This document shows, piece by piece, positions 52,720 to 62,700 of a stretch of DNA of 64,000 nt; positions within the stretch are counted from its first letter, which is position 1; every line of letters starts with the position of its first letter. A program made the translations under genes and the position numbers. The notes beneath the pieces were generated by a model. It ran no database searches and was not told where the DNA came from. It saw only the letters and a program-made list of their open reading frames with translations. Source of the DNA: CAZZKG01 sp964654825 (lineage in GTDB: Bacteria > Gemmatimonadota > CAZMKB01); NCBI GenBank assembly GCA_964654825.1, contig CAZZKG010000010.1, positions 1 through 64,000 on the forward strand, given 5' to 3'.

Positions 52720-52797
52720 TCCTTAAACAGGGACAGTCACCATTTATTGTCACCAATATTTATTTTGTTCAAAAAATGGTGACTGTCCCTGTTTTTC
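52720..52797. repeat. Palindromic repeat, GGGACAGTCACC family, copy 4
   Basis: 21-base arms AAACAGGGACAGTCACC-ATTT (52725-52745) and its complement (52774-52794). A G-for-A change in the arm (AAACAGGG instead of AAATAGGG) is compensated on the other side, keeping the pairing. Confidence 0.9.
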
Positions 52798-52951
52798 TAT
52801 TTTTACACAACCTCGATAGCTCGCTGTAATTGTCAACGAACTTCTGGGACGGAACACTGGACGGTTAAACCGGAGATTCCTTCAGGGGTATTTTTCCTGT
52901 TCATGGGCCTGTCAGTCACGAATACTTCCGATGGTTCCCCATCTGTTTGTA

Positions 52952-52981
52952 TTGACATGCTCTCGATCCGGAACATATTAT
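52952..52981 (+). promoter_or_regulatory. mscS promoter
   Basis: TTGACA (52952-52957), 18 bases, TATTAT (52976-52981), about 100 bases before ATG 53085. GAGGAGG lies just before the start. Confidence 0.65.
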
Positions 52982-53084
52982 TGGAGGACTCCGGTCCACA
53001 ACACCGGTTTTTTCATTTTACGTTTCCAGAAAATGTCCCTGACAACAACAGGAAGAACCGGGATCTTTATCCGAGGAGGTACAG

Positions 53085-54245
53085 ATGGAATGGGTCACCA
53101 CCACCTTCCGCAGCTTTTGGGTGGATATTCTCGTATCCTTCGGCATCATCGTCTTTGCATACCTCGTGGGGTTGTTCATCAGATCACGGGTTCTGAGCTG
53201 GCTCAACAGGCTGGCAGTAAAAACGAGCTGGAACTGGGATGATCCTATCGTAGAAAATCTCAGGAAACCGATCCGCACCTGGTGCCTGCTGGCGGGAGTC
53301 TTCGCAGTGAAAGTGATGTGGGAGGACTCTCTTCCCCCGAGTATATCCTCATACATCACGAAGATTATTATTGTACTCCTCGGCCTTTCGATTCTCCTCT
53401 TTGTCGCAAAGACGATCACTGATCTCATCGGTCTGTACGGGGACAAAGTTGCGCTCCCCGGGACCGGATTGACGCAGGCTCTGGTCAAAAGCGTGATTTT
53501 ACTGATCGGGGTTCTCATCATCCTGGGCAGTCTCGGCGTGTCGATTACCCCCCTTCTTACGACGCTGGGTATAGGAGGTCTTGCGGTTGCTCTCGCGCTC
53601 CAGGACACGCTGTCCAACCTGTTCTCCGGTTTTTACATCGTCATCGCCAGGAATATCAGAAAAGATGACTTCATCAGACTCGAGAGCGGTGAAGAAGGGT
53701 ATGTCGTCGATATCGGCTGGCGGGCTTCGGTCATCAGGATGCTCCCCAACAACATGGTGATCATCCCCAACTCAAAACTCGCTAATTCCATTATCACAAA
53801 CTACTACCTTCCGGAGCGGGAGATGTCCGTCCTCGTGCAGGTCGGCGTACACTACGACAGCGATCTCGAAAAGGTCGAGAGGGTCACCATCGAGACTGCA
53901 CGGGAGTGTCAGAAAGAGATCGAAGGGGCGGTTCACGACCACGAGCCTTTCATACGATATCACACCTTCGACAGTTCGAGCATCAATTTCTCAGTTATTC
54001 TCAGGACCGGTGAATTCGTCGGTAACTACCTCCTCAAGCACGAATTCATCAAGCGATTACAGAAGAGGTACAAGCGGGAAGGAATCATCATCCCGTTTCC
54101 TATCAGTGCCCTCAATCTCGAACAGGAAGGGGCTGACAGGATTATCTCCCGGCCCGACACCAGGGAAGTACGGGAAGACCCTTCCCTGACGAGGGAGGAG
54201 ATCGAACACATCAAGAAACGTTTAAAATCCCCCGGCTATAAGTAG
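53085..54245 (+). CDS. mscS: MscS-type small-conductance mechanosensitive channel
   Basis: 386 residues. Three to four N-terminal helices; the pore helix and cytosolic beta domain are recognised in TTLGIGGLAVALALQDTLSNLFSGFYIVIARNIRKDDFI, then YVVDIGWRASVIRMLPNN and IIPNSKLANSIITNYY. It opens under membrane tension to release solutes during osmotic downshock. The C-terminal basic segment (EEIEHIKKRLKSP) is an extension beyond the usual vestibule. Upstream of cysC on the same strand. Confidence 0.93.
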   Translation: MEWVTTTFRSFWVDILVSFGIIVFAYLVGLFIRSRVLSWLNRLAVKTSWNWDDPIVENLRKPIRTWCLLAGVFAVKVMWEDSLPPSISSYITKIIIVLLGLSILLFVAKTITDLIGLYGDKVALPGTGLTQALVKSVILLIGVLIILGSLGVSITPLLTTLGIGGLAVALALQDTLSNLFSGFYIVIARNIRKDDFIRLESGEEGYVVDIGWRASVIRMLPNNMVIIPNSKLANSIITNYYLPEREMSVLVQVGVHYDSDLEKVERVTIETARECQKEIEGAVHDHEPFIRYHTFDSSSINFSVILRTGEFVGNYLLKHEFIKRLQKRYKREGIIIPFPISALNLEQEGADRIISRPDTREVREDPSLTREEIEHIKKRLKSPGYK

Positions 54246-54442
54246 GAATTCCCGCAGATGAGCGGAACGCGGGATACTGTCGGGGATAGATTCGTGAGTC
54301 TGTTTTCGTATCAAAGGACGAACCGGTTGATGGGTGACCATCTGAGTGAGAGTCCTTCTGATCCGGGGTAACAGGCCAGGAGCAGGGGAGACTGTGGATC
54401 CTGTCCGGTCTCTCGAGGACAGAAATGGAGGAGAGTTATCTC

Positions 54443-55063
54443 ATGAAGGATGAACCAAAGAGCAAAAACATTACCTGGCACGATTCTATGATCGATCTCG
54501 AAAAAAGGGAAAAACTTCACGGCCACAAAGGTATCGTGATGTGGTATACCGGTCTCTCGGGTTCCGGGAAGTCCACCCTTGCAACCGCGGTAGAACACGC
54601 TCTCTACGAGAGAGGATGCCACACGTACGTCCTCGATGGTGATAATATTCGACATGGTCTCAACAAAGATCTTGGATTCAGCCCCGAAGACAGGGAGGAA
54701 AATATAAGGCGTATCGGGGAGGTTGCTCACCTCTTCGCCCAGGCCGGCATAATAGCAATGACGGCTTTTATATCCCCGTACCGTAAAGACAGAGATCTTG
54801 CGAGAGGTTTAAACGATGATGGGCAATTTCATGAGATCTTCTGCAGATGCAGTCTTGGAGCCTGCGAGGAGAGAGATCCCAAAGGGCTCTACAAGAAGGC
54901 GAGGGCGGGGGAGATTCCGGAGTTCACCGGGATCTCGGCTCCGTATGAAGAGCCGCTGACTCCCGAGCTTGTAATCGATACCGACCAGGAGTCACCGGAG
55001 GAGAGTGCGGCCAGGGTGATCGCTTATCTCGAACAGGTTGGAGTCGTCTCTCCTGTCGAATAA
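54443..55063 (+). CDS. cysC: Adenylylsulfate kinase
   Basis: 206 residues from ATG 54443 (GGAGGAGAG seven bases upstream). P-loop GLSGSGKSTLA, LDGDNIRHGLNKDLGFSPEDREENIRR and AFISPYRKDRD are diagnostic. It phosphorylates APS to PAPS for sulfation or sulfate assimilation. No cysN/cysD or sulfotransferase is nearby; the DUF2061 gene often linked with cysC is at 3536 here. Followed 35 bases later by an EEP-family gene. Confidence 0.96.
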   Translation: MKDEPKSKNITWHDSMIDLEKREKLHGHKGIVMWYTGLSGSGKSTLATAVEHALYERGCHTYVLDGDNIRHGLNKDLGFSPEDREENIRRIGEVAHLFAQAGIIAMTAFISPYRKDRDLARGLNDDGQFHEIFCRCSLGACEERDPKGLYKKARAGEIPEFTGISAPYEEPLTPELVIDTDQESPEESAARVIAYLEQVGVVSPVE

Positions 55064-55097
55064 CCACTTCAACAGAAACTTTTGCAGCGGACGGCGC

Positions 55098-56018
55098 ATG
55101 AGGATATCTGCTTTCGCGTTGATTTCGGGAGTGCTGGTCATAGCCTGCCTCCCGCCCTGTACGTTGCGCGCTGATCTATCAACCCGGGATTCGGTCTTCA
55201 CCATCGCCACTTACAACGTCTTGAATCTCTTCGATGCGTACGATGATCCCTATTTCAGAGATGAGCAAACTGTTCCCGTGCCCAAACCCGCCGAAGAACT
55301 GGAAGCGCTCGTCGATGTGATTCGTTCCCTCGATGCCGATCTGCTTGCTCTCCAGGAAGTCGAGAACAGGGGAGGTCTGCGCAGGTTAAAGAGCAGGTTT
55401 CTGAAAGAGTTGCATTACCGAGACCCGGTGCTCTACGAGGGGAATGACCTGCGAGGAATTGACGTGGCGTTACTCAGCAGGTTCCCGGTCGGTCAGGTTA
55501 CATCGTACCGCCATATCCAGTTTCCGAGGGGGGATGGGAAGACCACCCGTTTCTCCCGGGATCTAATCAGGGTCAGAGTCAGACCGGCGGCGGATCTGTG
55601 GATCGACATCTACGTCGTCCATCTCAAGAGCGGATCGAAAGGCAGTGATAGAGAAAAGAGAAAAGCCGAGGCCACCAAGGTGAGAGAAATTCTGGACACG
55701 GAATGTCAGAAGGATCCAAGGTATCGCTTTATCATTCTCGGAGATTTTAATGACAGGCGGAGCAGTGAAACTGTTCAGATCATAGAAGGAGCAGGAGACG
55801 GTCGATTTTTCTGTCTCACAGATGAACTGGACAGCGATACAACGATAACCTTCGTTCGAAACGCCAGTCGAGCTCAGCTGGATTATATCTTTTGTTCCCC
55901 TTCCATGAAAACCCTCTTCATTTCAGGAAGTGTCAGGGTGGTAAATAGTGATAAAACAACAGTCGCTTCCGACCACCGACCGGTCGTCGCCTCGTTCAGG
56001 ATCCCCGTCGATAAATAA
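55098..56018 (+). CDS. Secreted endonuclease/exonuclease/phosphatase family protein
   Basis: 306 residues from ATG 55098. Signal MRISAFALISGVLVIACLPP (with an imperfect lipobox-like IAC). EEP motifs: FTIATYNVLNLFDAYDD, LALQEVENRGGL, VVHLKSGSKG, ILGDFNDRRSSE and DHRPVVASF. These carry the Asn, Glu, Asp and His residues of Mg-dependent phosphoesterases. It probably degrades extracellular nucleic acid or phosphoesters. Convergent with the protease gene to the right. Confidence 0.92.
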   Translation: MRISAFALISGVLVIACLPPCTLRADLSTRDSVFTIATYNVLNLFDAYDDPYFRDEQTVPVPKPAEELEALVDVIRSLDADLLALQEVENRGGLRRLKSRFLKELHYRDPVLYEGNDLRGIDVALLSRFPVGQVTSYRHIQFPRGDGKTTRFSRDLIRVRVRPAADLWIDIYVVHLKSGSKGSDREKRKAEATKVREILDTECQKDPRYRFIILGDFNDRRSSETVQIIEGAGDGRFFCLTDELDSDTTITFVRNASRAQLDYIFCSPSMKTLFISGSVRVVNSDKTTVASDHRPVVASFRIPVDK

Positions 56019-56020
56019 TT

Positions 56021-56053
56021 GGGCCGGGTACCTGTCATTGATATACCCGGCCC
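56021..56053. terminator. Bidirectional hairpin between convergent genes
   Basis: GGGCCGGGTA / TACCCGGCCC, 10 bp perfect, 13-base loop. On the minus strand an A/T-rich stretch follows; no long T-run on either side. Confidence 0.6.
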
Positions 56054-56148
56054 AACGAGACATCGCTTCACCTCACCGATTACAGGGTGCGGATGAACGG
56101 CGGTCGGTCCCGAGAACCTTCTCGCTGGGCGGGCCGTCCGATCCAACA

Positions 56149-59100
56149 CTAGAATTGAAACGGTACTCTGTGTGTCGGTATTTCTCCTATCGTCAAGCTC
56201 TGATTTGCAGAGATGTCTGTGAGTGTCGTCGTCCTGCCACTTGGCCAGTCGACCGTCACGGCATCAACCGATGTTTCTCTGACGAGGCCGAAGTGCTGGC
56301 TGAAAGAATCCTGTGAAAAGAGACCGTTCCCAGCGGCCACCTGCCTCATCATCGTCTCGCCGTTCGAGGTAACGGAGATGAGTGCACCGATACCGTTGAC
56401 GTCCGAGTTGTTTCCACGGAGCGCGATATTGATCCAGGTGTTGAAGTTGCCATCGTTCTGCAGCAGAACGTCGTCCTGACTGTTCGACCTCACGATGAAC
56501 AGATCAGGTCTCCCGTCGAGGTTGAAGTCGGCTGAACAGGCTCCTGTCGCCAGTCCGATATCCGTTCCTGAAATACTGCTGACATCGAAGAAGCTGCCTC
56601 CGCCGGTGTTCATGTAAAGGATACTCGTTGTGCTGTTCGTGACGAAGAGATCGAGGTCGGCGTCACTGTCGAAGTCGACCCAGAGCGAGTGGAAACTCGG
56701 TTCTGTGCTGTTCGTCCCCGAGGACGACGATATATCGGTGAAGGAACCGCCGTCGTTTCTGTAGAGGAAATTCGCCGCACTACTGTTCGACACGTACAGG
56801 TCGAAGTCGCCGTCGTTGTCGATATCCCCCCAGGCGCATCCATTACTGGTCTCGTCAGTCCCGCCGACGCCGTAAGTCGCCGTCACATCGGTAAAAGTAG
56901 TCACGTCGTTCCTGTAGAGGACGTTGGACTCCAGCTTGCGCAGGACGAAGATGTCCGGGTACCCGTCTCCACTGAAATCGACAATACCGAACCCGGGTGA
57001 GTTCCCGGGGTCGGTGAGACCCATCGCATCCGTAACGTCGGTGAAAAAGCCTCCGTCATTACGATAGAGCTTGTTGTCGGCACTCCTGTTCGCGACGAAG
57101 AGGTCAAGTCTGCCATCCAGGTTGTAATCAAAAAAGCCGGCTGTCTGACTGTACGCGGTATCGGTGAGCCCCACTGAGAGGGAGATTTCGGTAAAGCTTG
57201 TACCATCGTTCCGGTAGAGTTTGTTGGCGTCGTTTCTCACGGCAACGAACAGGTCGAGGTCTCTATCGCGGTCGAAGTCGCCCCAGCAGGTTCCAAAAGA
57301 TTCACCGGCGGCTTCGACTCCCATGCTGGCGGCCACGTCGGTGAAGGTGCCTCCGTCGTTTCTCATCAGTCTGTTGTCACCGAGAATGTTCGTGATATAG
57401 ATGTCATCATCCCCATCACCGTCGAAATCACCCCAGGCGCAGCCCTGTCCGTATCCCCCCATCTCGATACCACTCGATGCCGAGACATCGGTGTAGGTGG
57501 TAACCGGCTGGAATACGAAATCAAGGGTCGTTACCTGCGACTCGAAAATCTGTACTCCGGTTGCCGTCTCACCGATGTAAGGGCTCTCAGGTATGACTGT
57601 TACATCGTAGAAACCGGCGGGAAGATCGACCGAGTAGAACCCGGTACCGGGATCCGTCATCGTTGTAGCCACGCTGATACCGAGCCAGAAAACCTCGATG
57701 TCAGCGGAGATCCCGTCGCCTGTATCGATATCCGTCACGTTGCCTGCAATAGTACCTGTCGCCATGGCATTGAGACTCACATCGTGCACCGTTACGGTGT
57801 CAGGAACGAGGAACACGGTCGTGGAATCGACTTCGTACCCGAACTTGCCTGTGACTACGAGAAGCGTATCGGGCAGTATCATGTGAAACCTGTAAGCCCC
57901 TGCCGTATCGGTCGAGTCGAACTCTCCTATCTCCGGCAGCTCGACCCGCGCTCCTTCCAGCGTATCACCCGTTGCGGCGTCGGTCACTGTGCCGATCAGC
58001 TCATCGAGCCCGCCGAGCCAGTTGGATGCCTCGACGAGATCCACTCTCCCCATGCCGTAGTCGTTGTCATCGCCGGGGGAACCGAGATCAACGGCGGTGA
58101 GGAGTATCGCTGTCTTGACGTCTTCAGGACTGGCATTAGGGTCGACCTGTCGCAGAAGCCCGATCGCGCCGGCGACGTGCGGACATGCCATCGAGGTGCC
58201 GCTGAAAATCGAGTAGCCGTTGCCCGGGACGCTCGAGCGAACATCCACACCCTGAGCGCACACTTCCGGTTTCTTAGTCTCCATGTCGCATGTGGAAGGT
58301 CCGCGGCTCGAGAACGAGGCGATGGTCGTTTGATCCGTATTGAGAGCCCCGACGGAAAAAACGTTGACGTCGGTGGCGTTTCTATCGGATGGATTTCTGA
58401 GAGAGGCCGCTCCGGGGCCTTCATTACCGGCTGCGAACACAACTATCGCCCCGGCTGCCTCGCAGTTATCGATCACTTCCCAGAAAGTCGAATCGCATGC
58501 AGGGAGATCAGAGTTGATACCCCATGAATTCGACACGACATCCGGTACTTCATCGAATGTGTCGGGATTACTATCAGGATCTGCGGCCCACTCGAACGCT
58601 GAAGCATACACTGCAAACCTCCCTGAACCGGACACCCTGTCGATAACACCGGCGGCGACCCACTGTGCATCAGGGGCGACCCCGATCGTGTCGGAGCCGG
58701 CTCTGCCGGTGATCGTCCCCATCGTGTGAGTGCCGTGACTTCCCGAGTCGAATGGGAAGTCCGTCTCGGTGATGGGATCATACCATGCCTCACTCGGATC
58801 GACGTCGGGCTCGAGACCTCTCCACCTGTCGGCGAGGGCTACGTGGTTACCATCGACTCCGGTATCGATGTTGCAGACGATCACCCCTTCTCCCGTGATC
58901 CCCATTTCCCACATGTCGGTAGCTCCGATACCTTCTAGCCCGGGCTCGTGACCGGTCAGGTCAGAGCCGGCAGGTTGCGTAGAGACCGGTTCGAGCTGAA
59001 CAATTTCAAAATCTTCGTATACGATGCCGACATCGAATCTCGAGGCGATCTCGGCCATCACTTCTTTCTTACCGGTCACGGAAATCATGTTGGTGATCCA

Positions 59101-59433
59101 GAAAGGGCGGTATTTTTCGACGATGCCGAGTCTCTTCTGCGACTCGAGATATCGCAGAAATGGGGTCTGCGTTTCACTTGCCTTGTTTGTCAGGGTGCGG
59201 ATCACCGCGGTGTGTCTCTTTGCGAGAGATCGTACGTGTCTCAGCGAATGAACCAGTTCCTGCGGATTGATACGGTCAGCCATTACGACGATGCCGTGGG
59301 CAGTGCTTCCCTGCGGGAGTGCGTCCAGCTTCTCCTCGAAGTAGGGCTCTAGCATACCGGCATGTGCCTGTGCCGATGGGAGCAGGGAAGATAGAAGAAC
59401 AGCGAGAAAAAGTGATGGAAGGAACGTTCTCAT
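56149..59433 (-). CDS. Secreted subtilisin-like (S8) protease with FG-GAP and ASPIC/UnbV repeats
   Basis: 1094 residues. Signal peptide, then an I9-like propeptide (about 25-150). Catalytic triad in CNIDTGVDGNH (Asp), SGSHGTHTMGTITG (His) and SGTSMACPHVAG (Ser) around residues 190-430. A carboxypeptidase-regulatory-like beta domain (about 480-640) follows. The remaining 420 residues hold six or more FG-GAP/VCBS repeats such as WGDFDGDGDDDIYITN and an ASPIC/UnbV-like end (WINIALRGNNSDVNGIGA, VDWPSGRTTTLTDIS). Unlike its neighbours it lacks the NYPNPFNP tail. Secreted or surface protease. Confidence 0.9.
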   Translation of the reverse strand: MRTFLPSLFLAVLLSSLLPSAQAHAGMLEPYFEEKLDALPQGSTAHGIVVMADRINPQELVHSLRHVRSLAKRHTAVIRTLTNKASETQTPFLRYLESQKRLGIVEKYRPFWITNMISVTGKKEVMAEIASRFDVGIVYEDFEIVQLEPVSTQPAGSDLTGHEPGLEGIGATDMWEMGITGEGVIVCNIDTGVDGNHVALADRWRGLEPDVDPSEAWYDPITETDFPFDSGSHGTHTMGTITGRAGSDTIGVAPDAQWVAAGVIDRVSGSGRFAVYASAFEWAADPDSNPDTFDEVPDVVSNSWGINSDLPACDSTFWEVIDNCEAAGAIVVFAAGNEGPGAASLRNPSDRNATDVNVFSVGALNTDQTTIASFSSRGPSTCDMETKKPEVCAQGVDVRSSVPGNGYSIFSGTSMACPHVAGAIGLLRQVDPNASPEDVKTAILLTAVDLGSPGDDNDYGMGRVDLVEASNWLGGLDELIGTVTDAATGDTLEGARVELPEIGEFDSTDTAGAYRFHMILPDTLLVVTGKFGYEVDSTTVFLVPDTVTVHDVSLNAMATGTIAGNVTDIDTGDGISADIEVFWLGISVATTMTDPGTGFYSVDLPAGFYDVTVIPESPYIGETATGVQIFESQVTTLDFVFQPVTTYTDVSASSGIEMGGYGQGCAWGDFDGDGDDDIYITNILGDNRLMRNDGGTFTDVAASMGVEAAGESFGTCWGDFDRDRDLDLFVAVRNDANKLYRNDGTSFTEISLSVGLTDTAYSQTAGFFDYNLDGRLDLFVANRSADNKLYRNDGGFFTDVTDAMGLTDPGNSPGFGIVDFSGDGYPDIFVLRKLESNVLYRNDVTTFTDVTATYGVGGTDETSNGCAWGDIDNDGDFDLYVSNSSAANFLYRNDGGSFTDISSSSGTNSTEPSFHSLWVDFDSDADLDLFVTNSTTSILYMNTGGGSFFDVSSISGTDIGLATGACSADFNLDGRPDLFIVRSNSQDDVLLQNDGNFNTWINIALRGNNSDVNGIGALISVTSNGETMMRQVAAGNGLFSQDSFSQHFGLVRETSVDAVTVDWPSGRTTTLTDISANQSLTIGEIPTHRVPFQF

Positions 59434-59518
59434 GGTGCCTCCTTTGATGATACTCGTGGTAAGATCAGAAATAAACTGGGATCGTCACATCGGTATGTCA
59501 AGACAACCACTGACCGCC

Positions 59519-59547
59519 ATTATATCAGATATTTTCAACCTTGTCAA
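59519..59547 (-). promoter_or_regulatory. Promoter of the subtilisin-FG-GAP gene
   Basis: Minus strand TTGACA (59547-59542), 17 bases, perfect TATAAT (59524-59519), about 85 bases upstream of the ATG. Confidence 0.8.
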
Positions 59548-59718
59548 ACTAATTCGGTGACAGAGCTTGATTCTTGGAGGAGAAATGTGGCCTTGCGAAA
59601 ACGATGAGAAACCAGCGAGGGAAATCCTCCGCTCGGGAAGCACGGATTGACCGGTCTGGGAGCCAGCCCAAAGGATGTCCCCTGCTGATTTCGCTTGTCG
59701 CTGTAATGCGGTTGACGC

Positions 59719-62700
59719 TCATTTGAGCAGGGCCATCTTCCTCGTGGACCGGAAGGTACCCGACTCGAGCCTGTAGAAATAGATCCCGGACCGGACCTCG
59801 ACCAAGTGTGCATCCGTGCCGTCCCATGTTACCGAATGTCGTCCCGGCGAGAGGACTCTATCGATGAGTTTTCTGACCAGACGCCCCCTCACATCGAACA
59901 CGGCCAGCTTTGTCCGGACCAGTTGGAGGGATGAAGAAGTCCCTTCCGGAATATCGAATCTGATAACCGTTTGCGGATTAAACGGATTCGGATAATTCTG
60001 AGACAGCGCATAGGTCCGGGGGATAACCGTTTCGGGGGAGTTATTACCCACGATATCCAAAGTCGAGTCTTCCACCACCGGATAGATCCGGTCTGCAGCA
60101 ACAGCCGTGATTTTCTGAGTGATACCGGAGGGCCAGTCGATCACCAGAGAGTCGATCATGTCGTGATTTTCGAGTCCGAAGTGAAGGGTTGCCGAATCCT
60201 GTGATTTGCCTTCACCACCGCTCACCCACCTCGTTGACGCGAGATCACCTGCAAATACCCGTGCGCGGGCGCCGATCGCCATCATGTCGGAGAGTGTGCC
60301 CTGAAGCGAGAGCTCGAACCAGTGTCTGTCGATGCCCCCGGGATAACCGGCGTTCTCCCAGAAATCACCGATAACGAGGTCGAGAAGGCCATCGTCACCG
60401 TCATCATAATATGTTGTGAAACTCCTGAGACCATAACCACCGGTGATCCCCGAGGTTCCGGTCAGATCGAGGAATGTGCTGTCGGGTTGCCTGATGAGAA
60501 CTGCGGGTACTGTCGTGACGATGTCCAGGTACCCGTCGTTGTTGAGATCAGCCCAGAATGCGTCACTCGCCGACATTCCGGAGAGACCGAGGTCCTCGGT
60601 GACCTCGAGAAATTGTCCCAGACCGCTCCTGTTTTCGAAGAGAGCCAGACCCGGGTCCGAAAACAGTATGTCCGCGTCACCATCCTGATCGTAGTCACCG
60701 ATAGTGATGCCGAGCCAGGCGGTGTTGCCTATCCCTGTCTGCTGACTGATGTCCTCGAACCCTTCCCCGGAGTTGCGGTAGACTATATTACCAACCCCGC
60801 CGATCAGGATGATGTCGAGGTCTGCGTCACCGTCCAGATCGACGAGTGTTCCGGCTCTGTCATTTCCCTGTTCGTCAATTCCGAAGTCGATGGCCCTCTC
60901 ATCGAACGTACCATCCCCGTTGTTGATGTACATCCTGTCGGTCAAGGGCTGTAGAGTGAGGAGATCGAGGTACCCGTCGCCGGAGACGTCTCCCCAGATC
61001 CCGGAGGAAGTCGCGAGTGTGTCCGATACTCCAGACAGCTCCGTGGTATTTTCGAAGGTACCATCACCGGAGTTGTGAAAGAGAAGATGCGTGTTCCCGG
61101 AAGAATACACACCGATGAAGAGGTCCGGATAGCCATCGTTGTCGTAGTCGCCCCATGAAGCACCTCTAGCAAAACTGGAGGCCTCTATTCCCGCGCTTTC
61201 TGTCACATCCTCGAAAATGAATTCCCCCGTATTGCGCAGAAGAGCGGGTCCGTTTGATGTCAGCAGGAAGATATCCACGAGACCGTCGAGGTCGAAATCG
61301 GCCGAAGCTGAAATACTGCTCTGCTCACACTCTTCACATGTGCTCCGGCTGAATTCGGGAACATCCACTATGGAAAAATCGAATGTCGAGAGCGGGGCGT
61401 CCCATGGATCCCTCAGAACCTGGAAGGCGGAATCCACCGCTTGAATATAATAAGACACGGTAGACCAGAACTGCTGACCCGGGATTTCTGCAGTGTAGAT
61501 GTTGCCGGTTTCACGAACCAGATCCACTTCATCCCACAGCGCTCCGCCTACACTGTAGTGAAGCGTGTTCCGCGAGAGCGGGATACTGTCGATGATGTTC
61601 GTTTGAATCCGGTAAGGGCCTGCTGGGTCGTTCGTGTCGTCGAAATCCGTCGTGTTGAATATCGTGAAAGGTGCACCGACGTCCTGAAACCCTGATTCAT
61701 AGAGCGCTTTCGTACTAAGGATCGTTGCCACAAACTCAGCGAGCATGGGGTCCTGGGGATCGGGTCGCGGGGGGTCGCCGACGAGATCGAGGTGGCCGGG
61801 GTTACCGACCGGGTTGGCGAAAACGATCGCGAAGATTGCGATCTGGCTCTCTCCCGGCGGAAGATCAAACGAACCGTACGATATCATATATCGAATGTCA
61901 GACTCGATGTCGAATTCACCACAGTCATCACCCGTGAGACATCTCATCATCCGATATGCTTCTTCATCCGATGTCGGATCCTGGATCGGCGATACCGTCG
62001 AAGGGCTGCCGAACCAGGTGTAGTGGAACTCATCAACAGCGTCCACTTCATCCGGGATGTCGTCAGGCTGCCCGTCCAGGTCGTCATCGACGCCATCGAA
62101 GGGCGACTCGTCCGTCATGCCGTCACCATCGTTGTCGATACCATCCCAGGCGTTGCCCGGAGGTTGCAGGAAGCATGTTCCGACGAATCCCACAGGCCCC
62201 TCCCAGTTTTCTTCGTTGAAATCACTGTCCCACGCCATGCCGGTGTTGAGCTCGACTGCCTCCCTTCCATAAACTTCTACCGAATCGAGAATCGAGGACA
62301 TGTCATCGGCAAACGATTCACCGATGTCCATGTCACTCACCAGGGCGATATACGCTTCCTCGAGAGTGAAAGGTCCATCCGGCAGGGAATCGGATCTGTT
62401 GGTGAGCTCGAAGGAAAGCAGAATAGCATTGAAGTTCAATCCTCCCACAAATGCCATGCTCCGCTGTTTTACCTCGATCCCACACCTCCCGGTCGTGAAC
62501 TGTGGTGTGCCGTTTATGTCATTGTAAATCGTTACGAAATCCTGCGCTGCATAGAATACAGGGTCGTCTTCACTGTTCCGGAACTCATCCGGCCACTCGA
62601 CGAGGTCGTCGAGGATGGTCGAACTGAACACCCGCGCGAGGGGATCCGAAATATCCTGCCCGACACGCCCTTCCCGGTGCTCCGAAGCTCCCGAGAGTGT

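Larger units (their letters stand above)
52514..53084. other. 570-base gap with palindrome copy 4 and the mscS promoter
   Basis: Apart from the repeat at 52720-52797 and the promoter at 52952, no gene or RNA is supported. The words GGGACGGAACACTGG at 52846 resemble the flanks of repeat copies 1 and 2. Confidence 0.6.
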
